This document shows, one piece after another, positions 7,878 to 17,600 of a stretch of 64,000 bases of DNA. The stretch covers positions 4,566,785-4,630,784 of the forward strand of contig NZ_MDGR01000007.1 in the NCBI RefSeq assembly GCF_002742335.1, read 5' to 3'. Below the pieces are notes generated by a model. The model saw only the letters and a list, made by a program, of their open reading frames with translations. It did not search any database and was not told the DNA's origin. The stretch is from Reichenbachiella sp. 5M10 (GTDB taxonomy: Bacteria > Bacteroidota > Bacteroidia > Cytophagales > Cyclobacteriaceae). The first letter of the stretch is position 1. Each line of letters starts with the position of its first letter. Made by a program: the position numbers and the translations under genes.

Positions 7878-10739
7878 ATGCAGGTAAACGAAAGCACAAA
7901 GAAAGAAGGCATAGAGGCGATAGAGCATACGGAGTATCTGGAGGTCTATGGTGCGCGAGAGCACAACCTCAAAAACATAGACGTACGGTTCAAAAGGGAT
8001 CAACTGGTGGTGATCACAGGAATCAGCGGAAGTGGGAAGTCGTCTTTGGCTTTCGACACGATCTACGCTGAGGGACAGCGGCGGTACATGGAGAGCTTTT
8101 CGGCCTATGCGAGGAGTTTTCTTGGGGATATGGAGCGTCCTGATGTAGACAAAATCAACGGGCTATCCCCAGTGATATCTATAGAGCAAAAGACCACTTC
8201 TAAGAATCCACGATCTACCGTGGGTACGGTGACAGAGGTCTATGATTTCATGCGATTGCTCTACGCTCGAGCGGGGATTGCCTATTCTTACCTTACGGGG
8301 GAGAAGATGGAGAAGCAAACCGAAGAGCAAATTCTCCATCATGTACTGTCGAACTTTGACGGGCAAAAAATCATGCTTTTGGCACCAGTTGTCAAAGGGC
8401 GTAAAGGGCACTACCGAGAACTGTTTGTGCAGATTGCCAAGATGGGGTTTGCCAAAGTACGGATAGACGGGGAAATCATCGACCTGACTCCCAAGATGCA
8501 GGTTGATCGCTACAAGACCCACGATATCGAGATCGTCATAGATCGTCTCATGGTCCGTGACAAGGATCGTCCACGCATCCAGGCCTCCATCAAGTCAGCC
8601 ATCCATCACGGCAAGGGGATCATGATGGTCCTCGACGAACAGATGCAAGATCACCATTTTTCTAAACATCTGATGGATGCCAAATCAGGGTTGGCCTATG
8701 ATGACCCTGCTCCGAATATGTTTTCGTTCAATTCGCCGTATGGAGCCTGTCCAGAATGCAACGGCTTGGGGCACATCGACAAGATCGAAGAGGTCAACAT
8801 CATCCCCGATCCCACGTTGAGCATCAGTCGAGGAGGGTTGGCTCCTTTGGGGGATTTTCGCGACATCTGGATTTTCAAGAAAATAGAAGCCATTCTCAAA
8901 GAGTACAAATACAAGCTCACCACCCCGATCAAGGACATGAAGCGAGAGGCGATCGAGGTGTTGCTGTATGGCGCGGACGAACCTGTAGCCGTGAGTTCCA
9001 AAAAATACCCAGGGACAGACTGGAATACCAAGTTTGAAGGGATCATACATTTTCTCGAAAAGCAAAAGGAGAGTGGTACGGACAAAATCCAGAAATGGAT
9101 CAAGGATTTCACCTCTACGAGTGAATGTCCGTCGTGCAAGGGGGCACGGCTCAAGAAGGAATCGCTGCATTTTAAAATTGACGAAAGGAACATCTCGGAG
9201 CTCGCTTCCATGAATATCGAAAGCCTCCAAGAATGGTTTGTAGGGATAGAGGATCGCTTGACGGATCGTCAAAATATCATCGCTGCAGAGATACTCAAGG
9301 AGATTCGCAAGCGTTTGGGCTTTTTGCTTGATGTAGGGCTCAGTTACCTAGAACTGAATCGACCGCTGCGAACCTTGTCTGGAGGAGAAGCTCAACGTAT
9401 TCGTTTGGCGACTCAAATTGGGACGCAGCTCGTAGGGGTATTGTACATCCTCGACGAACCGAGTATCGGACTGCATCAGCGGGACAATGTCAAACTCATC
9501 AAGGCACTACAAGACTTGCGAGATCTGGGCAACACCGTGATCGTCGTGGAGCATGACAAAGACATGATGCTAGATGCCGATTACATCATCGATATCGGAC
9601 CAGGTGCAGGGAGGCATGGTGGGCAGATCGTGGCACAAGGTACACCGGAGGAGTTTGTCAAAAACAATACGATGACTGCAGGCTACCTCAATGGCCAGTT
9701 GAAGATCGAAGTGCCTGCACAGCGACGAGAAGGTAACGGACAAGCCATTCGCCTGACAGGTGCGACCGGTCACAACCTCAAAAACGTAACCGTTGAATTG
9801 CCTCTAGGCAAAATGATCGCCGTGACAGGGGTGTCGGGGAGCGGTAAATCGTCGTTGATTCATGAGACTTTCGTACCGATTCTCAATCACAAGTTTTATC
9901 GATCCAAGAAAGAACCGCTACCCTATGAATCCATCGAAGGAATCGAGCACATTGACAAAATCATCGAGGTAGATCAGTCGCCTATCGGGCGGACACCTCG
10001 TTCTAATCCAGCGACCTATACGGGCGTTTTTTCGGACATCCGCAGCTTGTATACACAGTTGCCTGAAGCGAAGATACGTGGGTACAAGCCGGGTCGGTTT
10101 TCGTTCAATGTCAAAGGAGGACGATGCGAAACTTGCGAAGGAGCTGGGATGAAAGTGGTAGAGATGGATTTTCTGCCAGATGTACATGTTCCCTGTGAGA
10201 CCTGCAAAGGCAAGCGCTACAATCGGGAGACTTTGGAAGTGCGATTCAAAGGCAAGTCGATCGCCGATGTGCTGGATATGACCGTAGAGCAGGCAGTGGA
10301 TTTTTTCGAGTTTCAACCCAAAGTCGTGCGAAAAATCAAGACACTCAAGGATGTAGGTCTCGGCTATTTGACGTTGGGGCAGCATGCCACCACGCTCTCG
10401 GGAGGAGAGGCCCAGCGTGTGAAACTTGCGACCGAATTGTCCAAAAAGGATACTGGGAAGACTTTTTATGTGTTGGATGAACCGACGACAGGGCTTCATT
10501 TTCAGGACATCAAACTGCTACTCGACGTTTTGAATATCCTAGTAGACAAAGGGAATACGGTGATGATCATCGAGCACAACCTCGATGTGATCAAAGTATC
10601 CGATCATCTGATTGACTTGGGCCCAGAAGGAGGAGTCGGTGGAGGACAGATTGTAGCAAGCGGTACACCTGAGGAAGTTGTCGCGTTAAATAATTGTTAT
10701 ACCTCTAAGTTTTTGAAGATCGAGCTATCTGATTCTTAA
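7878..10739 (+). CDS. uvrA: Excinuclease ABC subunit A
   Basis: DNA damage-sensing ATPase of nucleotide excision repair, working with UvrB and UvrC (uvrC is also in this window). The frame is open from 7806, but the ATG at 7878, directly after the transglycosylase stop, gives a normal 953-residue protein. First Walker A is GISGSGKS at 48-55 and second GVSGSGKS at 651-658; both ABC signatures (LSGGEAQRIRLA and LSGGEAQRVKLA) and Walker B motifs (ILDEP, VLDEP) are present. The C-terminal zinc module has C750/C753 and a second CETC pair. In the first zinc-finger region I see only CPEC (C291/C294); the preceding cysteine pair found in E. coli UvrA is absent (HLMDAKSGL instead). Confidence 0.97.
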   Translation: MQVNESTKKEGIEAIEHTEYLEVYGAREHNLKNIDVRFKRDQLVVITGISGSGKSSLAFDTIYAEGQRRYMESFSAYARSFLGDMERPDVDKINGLSPVISIEQKTTSKNPRSTVGTVTEVYDFMRLLYARAGIAYSYLTGEKMEKQTEEQILHHVLSNFDGQKIMLLAPVVKGRKGHYRELFVQIAKMGFAKVRIDGEIIDLTPKMQVDRYKTHDIEIVIDRLMVRDKDRPRIQASIKSAIHHGKGIMMVLDEQMQDHHFSKHLMDAKSGLAYDDPAPNMFSFNSPYGACPECNGLGHIDKIEEVNIIPDPTLSISRGGLAPLGDFRDIWIFKKIEAILKEYKYKLTTPIKDMKREAIEVLLYGADEPVAVSSKKYPGTDWNTKFEGIIHFLEKQKESGTDKIQKWIKDFTSTSECPSCKGARLKKESLHFKIDERNISELASMNIESLQEWFVGIEDRLTDRQNIIAAEILKEIRKRLGFLLDVGLSYLELNRPLRTLSGGEAQRIRLATQIGTQLVGVLYILDEPSIGLHQRDNVKLIKALQDLRDLGNTVIVVEHDKDMMLDADYIIDIGPGAGRHGGQIVAQGTPEEFVKNNTMTAGYLNGQLKIEVPAQRREGNGQAIRLTGATGHNLKNVTVELPLGKMIAVTGVSGSGKSSLIHETFVPILNHKFYRSKKEPLPYESIEGIEHIDKIIEVDQSPIGRTPRSNPATYTGVFSDIRSLYTQLPEAKIRGYKPGRFSFNVKGGRCETCEGAGMKVVEMDFLPDVHVPCETCKGKRYNRETLEVRFKGKSIADVLDMTVEQAVDFFEFQPKVVRKIKTLKDVGLGYLTLGQHATTLSGGEAQRVKLATELSKKDTGKTFYVLDEPTTGLHFQDIKLLLDVLNILVDKGNTVMIIEHNLDVIKVSDHLIDLGPEGGVGGGQIVASGTPEEVVALNNCYTSKFLKIELSDS

Positions 10740-10902
10740 CAAATTGACTTGTTTTGCAGCGCATCAGTCAATCAAAGCTTGTGGATTCTCGGAAGGCGTT
10801 GGTTGACGGTAGTCTGAAAATAATTAGATGAATTGGCATGTGACCGTTTCGTCGTTTTATCAATCAACCCTGAAGTCAGCGCTTTGGGACAAATAACGTG
10901 TA

Positions 10903-11652
10903 GTGGAAGTACAAGAAAAGAGGGAAGAAAAATACAACAAGCATTGGGTGCCCTATCAGTGGCCGTGGACGGATAAGTACGGCAACAAGATGACTTCTAT
11001 GAAGGAGTGGTTGTGGTCTCGCAAATTCAGCATTGTTTATTTGATCATAGTCTGGATACTACTTGGAGTCTTTGGTTTCGCGGCACGGAGACATTGTGAT
11101 GGGCCATGGGAGATACAGTTCATGTGTGAGATGACGATGTGGATGGGGCATTTCACAGAGCGGTTTGGACATTTTATGATGACCTGTTTTACCACAGCAT
11201 GGTTTCACAACGATATTCAGCACATCTTGTTTGTGATGATTTTTGGTTTTTTCTTTCCCGTACAGTCTTATGAGGCACAGCATGGGACTTGGAATACCAT
11301 CAAAATTTATTTTGCCTCCTACCTTTTTATTGGGTTGTATACGGGGTCACTTTTCAACATACTTTTGTATTATTTCCCAGAGGCAGAGTTTGTGACGAGT
11401 GGATTTTCGAGAACCTGGATGGGAGGATCGGTTGGTATCTTCGCAATCATCGGGGGGCTCTCCTATCATAGCAGTAAAAAGTGGTTTTTGTGGTCTCTGG
11501 TTTTTGTTTTTGAGATCTTCAACATGTCCGTATTGGGCAACAATGCACATATCTCTTTTATTCACATTTCTTGTGCGACATTTGGTTGGGTGTACAGTTG
11601 GGTTGGGGATATCTATGGTCTCAAGTCCAAGCCGGATGCGCTCGGCCTTTAG
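10903..11652 (+). CDS. Rhomboid-like polytopic membrane protein
   Basis: 249 residues with about six hydrophobic segments (for example 43-60, 107-120, 135-157, 172-187, 196-212). Rhomboid-type features are visible: FHNDIQHILFVM at 101-112 resembles the conserved TM2 histidine region, MGGSVGIFAIIG at 173-184 could be the GxSG serine loop (S176), and NNAHISFIH at 213-221 provides candidate catalytic histidines. The residue after S176 is V rather than the usual G, so activity as an intramembrane serine protease is uncertain. Start is a GTG at 10903; the frame stops at 10894 and no upstream ATG exists. The first in-frame ATG, at residue 30, would still leave all membrane segments. Confidence 0.6.
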   Translation: MEVQEKREEKYNKHWVPYQWPWTDKYGNKMTSMKEWLWSRKFSIVYLIIVWILLGVFGFAARRHCDGPWEIQFMCEMTMWMGHFTERFGHFMMTCFTTAWFHNDIQHILFVMIFGFFFPVQSYEAQHGTWNTIKIYFASYLFIGLYTGSLFNILLYYFPEAEFVTSGFSRTWMGGSVGIFAIIGGLSYHSSKKWFLWSLVFVFEIFNMSVLGNNAHISFIHISCATFGWVYSWVGDIYGLKSKPDALGL

Positions 11653-11708
11653 TTTTTGGCTGTAGTCAAAAATGCTTTATCTTCATCTTGTCAAGGCAAA
11701 TACACACG

Positions 11709-12206
11709 ATGACCAGTATCCGTATACGTCCGAGGTTTCATGTCAAGAGTGATTTGAGTATCGCCGAGATTCGTACGCGTTTTGAGGAAGCCAAGCAAGC
11801 AGTCACTAGCCCTTGTCAAGTCGTATTTGCTCATCATACCATCAGCGTGATGATGCCTGCAGCGGAGCAGCATTTTTGGTCTCCACACTTGGGGCTGACT
11901 TTCGAAGAGGAATACGGTCAGACTACAATTCGTGGGCACTACGGTCCCAAACCTTCCGTCTGGACGATCTTTGCTTTTGCCTATTCGGCAATAGGTATGT
12001 TGTTCCTTTTTGCATTGATTTATGGTTGTGTACAACTGATGCTTGATGTCAACCCATGGGCGCTGTGGAGTGTATTGGGTTTGGGCATTTCAGGGAGCGT
12101 ATTGTATTTTGCCTCTCAAGCTGGGCAAAAAATGAGTGTGGAAGACACCTTTCGGATACATTTGTTTACAGAAGGAGTCTTAGGACAAAAAATTCATATT
12201 CATTGA
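11709..12206 (+). CDS. Conserved hypothetical membrane protein, two TM segments
   Basis: 165 residues from the ATG at 11709; the frame stays open upstream to 11571, but that part overlaps the rhomboid-like gene and is not protein-like. The first 75 residues are soluble and hydrophilic (RPRFHVKSDLSIAEIRTRFEEA...). A pair of membrane helices follows (WTIFAFAYSAIGMLFLFALIYG and WALWSVLGLGISGSVLYFA) and a short cytosolic tail ends in GQKIHIH. No family can be named from sequence alone. It sits between a rhomboid-like gene and a LytS-type kinase on the same strand and may be part of a loose transcription unit. Confidence 0.7.
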   Translation: MTSIRIRPRFHVKSDLSIAEIRTRFEEAKQAVTSPCQVVFAHHTISVMMPAAEQHFWSPHLGLTFEEEYGQTTIRGHYGPKPSVWTIFAFAYSAIGMLFLFALIYGCVQLMLDVNPWALWSVLGLGISGSVLYFASQAGQKMSVEDTFRIHLFTEGVLGQKIHIH

Positions 12207-12298
12207 AAGGAAGAGCGAGGAGAGGTATGGTGTGACCGTTGGTCAAAAAGTAAAAACAATCTCTACAGCATTTCTCCGAATTGACTTACCTTGGCGGC

Positions 12299-13333
12299 AT
12301 GACTAAGCGGACGATATATTGGTTGTGCCAAATTCTGGGTTGGTCGTTTTATGGTTTATTCAATTACGCCATATACTTCATTCAGCGTGGGCGCTTTACG
12401 CTGGCTGAGTTTCTGATAGAATTTTGGCAAATCTTCTTCTACATCTTGTCGTCGCACCTTCTTCGTACGGTGATCAAGCGTCGAGGCTGGATGCAGTATT
12501 CGATTGTCAAGCTGGTCCCTATTGTCTTGCTGAGCAACTTGCTCCTAGGGCTTGTCAATCATTTGTTGCTTTTGTTTGTCTCCTACCTGATGGGTACAGT
12601 GGTATGGTCGGTCGAGATGCGTACAGTCAATGTCCTTTTTGGTGTGCTGGGTCCAGCGGCTATGTATTTTTTGTGGGCCTTGATTTACTTTACCTATCAA
12701 TATTTCGAACAGTACAACAAGTCTTTGCAATATGAAGCGGTGATTAGAGAGGCAGAGTTGCAGCACTTGCGTTCTCAGCTCAACCCACATTTTATATTCA
12801 ATGCGCTCAATAGCATCAAGGCCTTGGTAGACGAAGATCCAATCAAGTCCAAAATGGCGATCACCCAATTGTCGAGCATTTTTCGAAACACACTCACTGC
12901 TGAGAAGCTCAAGCTGGTCACACTGGAAGACGAGATGGAAACCGTACGGGCCTATCTCGGATTAGAGAGCATCCGTTTTGAGGAGCGGTTGGAGATTGTC
13001 CTCGAGATGGCTGATGAAACGCTCGCGAATAAAATCCCCCCGATGCTTGTGCAGACCTTGGTGGAAAATGGGGTCAAACATGGGGTGTCCAAGCTGAAAA
13101 ATGGAGGAAAGATAGGATTGAAATCCTACTATGAGGGAGAGCGATTAATTTTGCAAATTCGCAACGACGGTGTCTACCGTATCGATGAATCCCCCGCAGA
13201 GGGCCATGGGCGCGGTTTGCAAAACTCGAGAGAAAGACTGAAATTGATCTATGGAGACCGGGCACAGTTTCGGATTGAGAATGAAGACAAACAGGTTGTA
13301 TTGACAGAAATTATAATACCAAAAGAATATTGA
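12299..13333 (+). CDS. LytS/YehU-type sensor histidine kinase (His_kinase PF06580)
   Basis: Membrane sensor kinase partner of the LytTR regulator that follows after 2 nt. Four hydrophobic segments occupy residues 8-134. The dimerization/phosphoacceptor segment reads LRSQLNPHFIFNALNS with H164. ATP-binding motifs are VQTLVENGVKHG (N257) and the glycine box GHGRGLQN at 302-309. There is no recognisable periplasmic sensor domain, so the signal is presumably sensed in or at the membrane. I chose ATG 12299 (MTKRTIYWLC) over 12281, because the latter adds only a non-hydrophobic stub. Kinases of this class often control envelope, carbohydrate or surface protein genes. Confidence 0.93.
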   Translation: MTKRTIYWLCQILGWSFYGLFNYAIYFIQRGRFTLAEFLIEFWQIFFYILSSHLLRTVIKRRGWMQYSIVKLVPIVLLSNLLLGLVNHLLLLFVSYLMGTVVWSVEMRTVNVLFGVLGPAAMYFLWALIYFTYQYFEQYNKSLQYEAVIREAELQHLRSQLNPHFIFNALNSIKALVDEDPIKSKMAITQLSSIFRNTLTAEKLKLVTLEDEMETVRAYLGLESIRFEERLEIVLEMADETLANKIPPMLVQTLVENGVKHGVSKLKNGGKIGLKSYYEGERLILQIRNDGVYRIDESPAEGHGRGLQNSRERLKLIYGDRAQFRIENEDKQVVLTEIIIPKEY

Positions 13334-13335
13334 CC

Positions 13336-14058
13336 ATGAAAGCAGTCGTGATAGATGATGAGAGATTGGCGAGGAAGGAACTGAACTCTCTCTTGCAAGC
13401 ACACAGTGAGATAGAGATCGTAGGAGAAGCGGCCAATGTGGACGAAGCACTTGAAGTGATCGACCGGGAAAACCCTGAGTTGATCTTCTTGGATATTCAG
13501 ATGCCTGAAAAGACTGGGTTTGATCTGTTGGCTGAGCTAGATCGGGCACCGTTGGTTGTTTTTACGACGGCATATGATCAGTACGCCATCAAGGCATTTG
13601 AAGTCAACGCTTTTGACTACCTGCTCAAACCCATCGATCCCGAACGACTCGCACGTGTGGTGCAAAAGCTCCTCGATCAAAAACACAAAGAAGCTCGAGC
13701 ATTGGCTCCAACAGGAGGGCAACTGTCCTATGCTGATCAGGTGTTCGTCAAGGACGGAGAGAAGTGCTGGTTTGTCAAATTGGAGACAATCCGCTACTTC
13801 GAGTCGGATGGCAACTACATCAAAGTGTATTTCGATACTGTGCGTCCCATGATTCACAAATCTCTCAATGCTCTCGATGAGAAATTGGACGACAAGGCTT
13901 TCTTTCGGGCCAGCCGCAAACACATCATCAACCTTAGTTGGGTAGAGAAGATCGAACCCTGGTTCAACGGAGGGCTCATGGTCGAGCTTCGTGGCGGAGA
14001 CAAAGTAGAAGTGAGCCGCCGACAAGCCTCGAAGTTTAAAGAGAGGATGAGTTTGTAG
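13336..14058 (+). CDS. LytTR family response regulator
   Basis: Response regulator paired with the preceding kinase gene (2-nt gap). The receiver domain has acidic pocket D7/D8, phosphoacceptor D53 (FLDIQMPEKTG), T77/T78 and K98 (YLLKPIDP). The LytTR DNA-binding domain fills about 137-240 (DGNYIKVYFD, then FFRASRKHIINLSWVEKIEPW). The ATG at 13336 is preferred over 13330 because MKAVVIDDE is the usual N-terminus. LytTR proteins bind pairs of short direct repeats. The next gene downstream is the giant secreted repeat protein, 606 bp away on the same strand, so it is a plausible but unproven target. Confidence 0.95.
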   Translation: MKAVVIDDERLARKELNSLLQAHSEIEIVGEAANVDEALEVIDRENPELIFLDIQMPEKTGFDLLAELDRAPLVVFTTAYDQYAIKAFEVNAFDYLLKPIDPERLARVVQKLLDQKHKEARALAPTGGQLSYADQVFVKDGEKCWFVKLETIRYFESDGNYIKVYFDTVRPMIHKSLNALDEKLDDKAFFRASRKHIINLSWVEKIEPWFNGGLMVELRGGDKVEVSRRQASKFKERMSL

Positions 14059-14664
14059 ACGGAGTCCTTTCGTATTCAGTAGATTACCTTTTTGTTATTT
14101 CGAAATAAAAGGAGTTCCAGGTATGTGATATTTATTTTGGAATGTATTTATTTGCCGTTCTATTTACGACTCTCCTACCAAGGGGAGCAAGATATGAGTG
14201 TCCACCTGTACATGTGATGCTTGTATAACCAACCTCTCAATGGCTATGAAGATCCTATTAAAGGATGTATTTGTAATTGTATGTACGTTTTGCCTCGTAC
14301 TAGGCGTTGACTTTCAGTCAAGAATACTTTTGGCGTGTTCCCGAGTCATAGGGCCAAGTGCTGAGGTATTCAGTCAAATTTCATCAAGTCCATCATTGTT
14401 TTGCGCGTTGGGTCAAATCCGCAATTACGGTATGACCGTGGTACTATCCACAGTCATAGAAAGACACACCGATTATCTGCATGCCTTCTCTATGCTTGTA
14501 TTCGGGGGTATGGCGAGAGGTTTGTCTCAAAGAAAACGCCAAGTAGTCTCTTGGTCGTACGTATCTCATCGAACCCCAGGAATAGTCATGGGGAGATCGT
14601 TTGTCACGACCCATCCTTTTTATTCAAGAATATCAATTTTATCTAAGCATATAAATTCGAGTTT
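14059..14664 (+). other. 606-bp intergenic region upstream of the giant secreted protein gene
   Basis: No convincing gene. An open frame at 14198-14686 (162 codons) overlaps the start of the next gene; beyond a hydrophobic stretch early on its composition is not protein-like, and it has no domain I recognise. The region includes a 14-bp palindrome TTATTTCGAAATAA (14095-14108) shortly after the LytTR stop, and an AT-rich segment just before 14665. I did not find an exact TAnnTTTG element close to the start. It probably contains the promoter and a long 5' leader for the 9-kb gene, and possible regulator sites. Confidence 0.5.
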
Positions 14665-17600
14665 ATGTCACGTAGTTTTACACTAACCACCGAGGGTACC
14701 GTCACTAGCGGAGTGAGGTACTTATTCTGTTTTCTTTTCTTCCTTTCTACTTCATGGTCGGCATATAGCCAGACTTTTCCTTATTCGGAGGATTTCAATA
14801 CCGACGATGGAGGATGGGTCGCCTCAGGAACTGCCAGTAGTTGGGAGTGGGGGGTTATGGCTTCAGGGAAGACAGGCTGGGCGACAAACTTGTCTGGCAA
14901 TTACAACAACGATGAGTTATCTTATTTGGAATCTCCAAGTTTAGACTTGTCTGGGGTGATGACCAATATGATATTAAAATTTGGGTTGACGTTTGACCTT
15001 GAGAGTGGTTGGGATAGAAGCTGGTTGGAAAGCAGTATTGACGGGGGGACCACGTATACTAGAATAGTAGAGGAAGATTTAGAATACGTTTCTTCTAGCT
15101 CCTGGACAGGCAGTGGGGTGAACGTGACGGCTGTCACCTATGCAATTTCAGCATTGGCTGGTGAGGCTGACGTGAGATTTCGATTTGTACTGGACTCGGA
15201 TGTGAGCGTCACTAGAGTAGGTGGAGAGTTGGATTATTTCGAAGTGGTAGGACCCGAAGAGCACGAATTGGAAGTCTACTCGATTGACGCAATTGACCCG
15301 TCTGCCGTGTTGCAAGATGAGAGTATCACGGTCAATCTTAGAAACCGAGGTAGTACAACTGAAACCAGTATCCCATTGACAGTATGGGTTGATGGCCCAA
15401 GTGGTCGTGAGGAATTCAGTGAAACGGTGAGCACTTCGTTGGTAAATGAAGGGATATTGGCTCATACTTTTACTTCTGAGATGGGATTTTCAGAAGTGGG
15501 GAATTATGACATCACTGTTTTTTCCACCCTAGAGGGAGATCTTCGCCTTGACAATGATACCGCGAGCATTCGCGTAATCAAAAGGGCCGTCTATACGAGT
15601 GGGCTGCCGTATTCTACAGATTTCAATGATTTATTGACCGTCACATATACAAGTGATCAAGGAGAGATTGATGGATTGCCAGGATGGAGTTTTAACTCGA
15701 CTCATGAAAATGGAAGTTTGGGTATTGGTGTATTTGCAAACAATACTGACCGTGCTTTGGAGCTTTCTAGACATATTGACGGAGAGTTTGTAAGTAATTC
15801 TGCGGTGTTGACCTTGGACATGAGTGACAAAGCCGTAGCAACGGATGATGTATTATTAGATTTTCGATTTTCAAAGTACAGTTCTTCAAACTATGCTGAA
15901 AATAGAATACATGTACGTGGGGATGAGTCTAGCGAATGGATTGAGCTGTACAACTGGTATGCTAATCAAGGGGCAGATAACGAATGGATACAGGCAGAAG
16001 CACTGTCCATCACAGGTGCTTTGGTAGCCAATGGTCAAGAGTTTTCGTCTTCTGTTCAAATTCGTTTTGGAGAAAGGGAGGACTATGCGAGTGATGCATT
16101 TCGTTTGGATGATGTCAGAGTCTACGAGCGTTCGGCACATGAGGTGTCTTCTGTCAGTTTGACGATACCAGCATCATCTTCTCAGTTGACCAGTAGCGAG
16201 AGTGTCACGGTCAACTATATCAATTTGGGAGCAACCACCGAAACGAGTATTCCCTTGACGGTTTGGGTAGACGGGCCGAATGGCCGGCAAGAGGTGAGCG
16301 AATCAGCTGTTGGATCTTGGGCGACTGAAGAGACTATGACCTATGCGTTTGCAACGGCATTAGATTTTTCGGCAGTGGGCAACTATGAGGTGACGGTATT
16401 CAGTACGTTGACAGGTGATTTGATTCAAAGCAACGATACGCTACGCAGTAAAACGACCAAAAAATCGGTATACAGTGGAGGGCTGCCGTATTCTACAGAT
16501 TTCAATGATTTATTGACCGTCACATATACAAGTGATCAAGGAGAGATTGATGGATTGCCAGGATGGAGTTTTAACTCGACTCATGAAAATGGAAGTTTGG
16601 GTATTGGTGTATTTGCAAACAATACTGACCGTGCTTTGGAGCTTTCTAGACATATTGACGGAGAGTTTGTAAGTAATTCTGCGGTGTTGACCTTGGACAT
16701 GAGTGACAAAGCCGTAGCAACGGATGATGTATTATTAGATTTTCGATTTTCAAAGTACAGTTCTTCAAACTATGCTGAAAATAGAATACATGTACGTGGG
16801 GATGAGTCTAGCGAGTGGATTGAGCTGTACAACTGGTATGCTAATCAAGGGGCAGAAAACGAATGGATACAGGCAGAAGTACTGTCCATCACAGGTGCTT
16901 TGGTAGCCAATGGTCAAGAGTTTTCGTCTTCTTTTCAAATTCGTTTTGGAGAAAAGGAGGACTATGCGAGTGATGCTTTTCGTTTGGATGATGTCAGAGT
17001 CTACGAGCGTTCGGCACATGAGGTGTCTTCTGTCAGTTTGACGATACCAGCATCATCTTCTCAGTTGACCAGTAGCGAGACAGTGACTGTCGAGTATGTC
17101 AATCGAGGAGCAACCACCGAAACGAGTATTCCCTTGACGGTTTGGGTAGACGGGCCCAATGGCCGGCAAGAGGTGAGCGAATCAGCTGTTGGATCTTGGG
17201 CGACTGAAGAGACTTTGACCTATGCGTTTGCAACGGCATTAGATTTTTCGGCAGTGGGTAACTATGAGGTGACGGTATTCAGTACGTTGACAGGTGATTT
17301 GATTCAAAGCAACGATACGCTACGCAGTAAAACGACCAAAAAATCGGTATACAGTGGAGGGCTGCCCTATGTGGCGGATTTTGAAGACGTATCCGATGCT
17401 GTATATACTAGAGACCAAGGCGAGTTGGTTGGTTTGCAAGGTTGGAGTTTTGAAACCAGTGCGCCCAATGGTCAATTGAAGCTGGGGACATTTACGAATA
17501 ATAGCACCAGAGCTATGGAGCTAGCTCGTTCTGTTAATGGGGATTATACTACAAACTATGCCGTGTTGACGATGGATTTGAGTGGGCACAGTGCCTCTGT

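Noticed and set aside
8685..9272. 195-codon frame antisense to uvrA, and similar long frames at 9918-10499, 22000 and 26404-26994
   Set aside because: Shadows of strongly conserved or clearly exported proteins on the other strand.
12281..12298. Earlier ATG for the LytS-type kinase
   Set aside because: Adds only six residues and overlaps a TACCTTGG promoter-like element; the later ATG fits better.
14095..14108. TTATTTCGAAATAA palindrome as terminator of the LytTR gene
   Set aside because: Perfect symmetry leaves no loop and it has no T-tract; too weak to call.
14198..14686. 162-codon frame between the LytTR gene and the giant gene
   Set aside because: Apart from one hydrophobic stretch its composition is not protein-like, it overlaps the start of the giant gene, and no domain is recognisable.
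15886..17019. Two similar minus-strand frames (15886-16140 and 16765-17019)
   Set aside because: They are copies only because they lie antisense in the 879-bp repeat; no independent evidence for coding.
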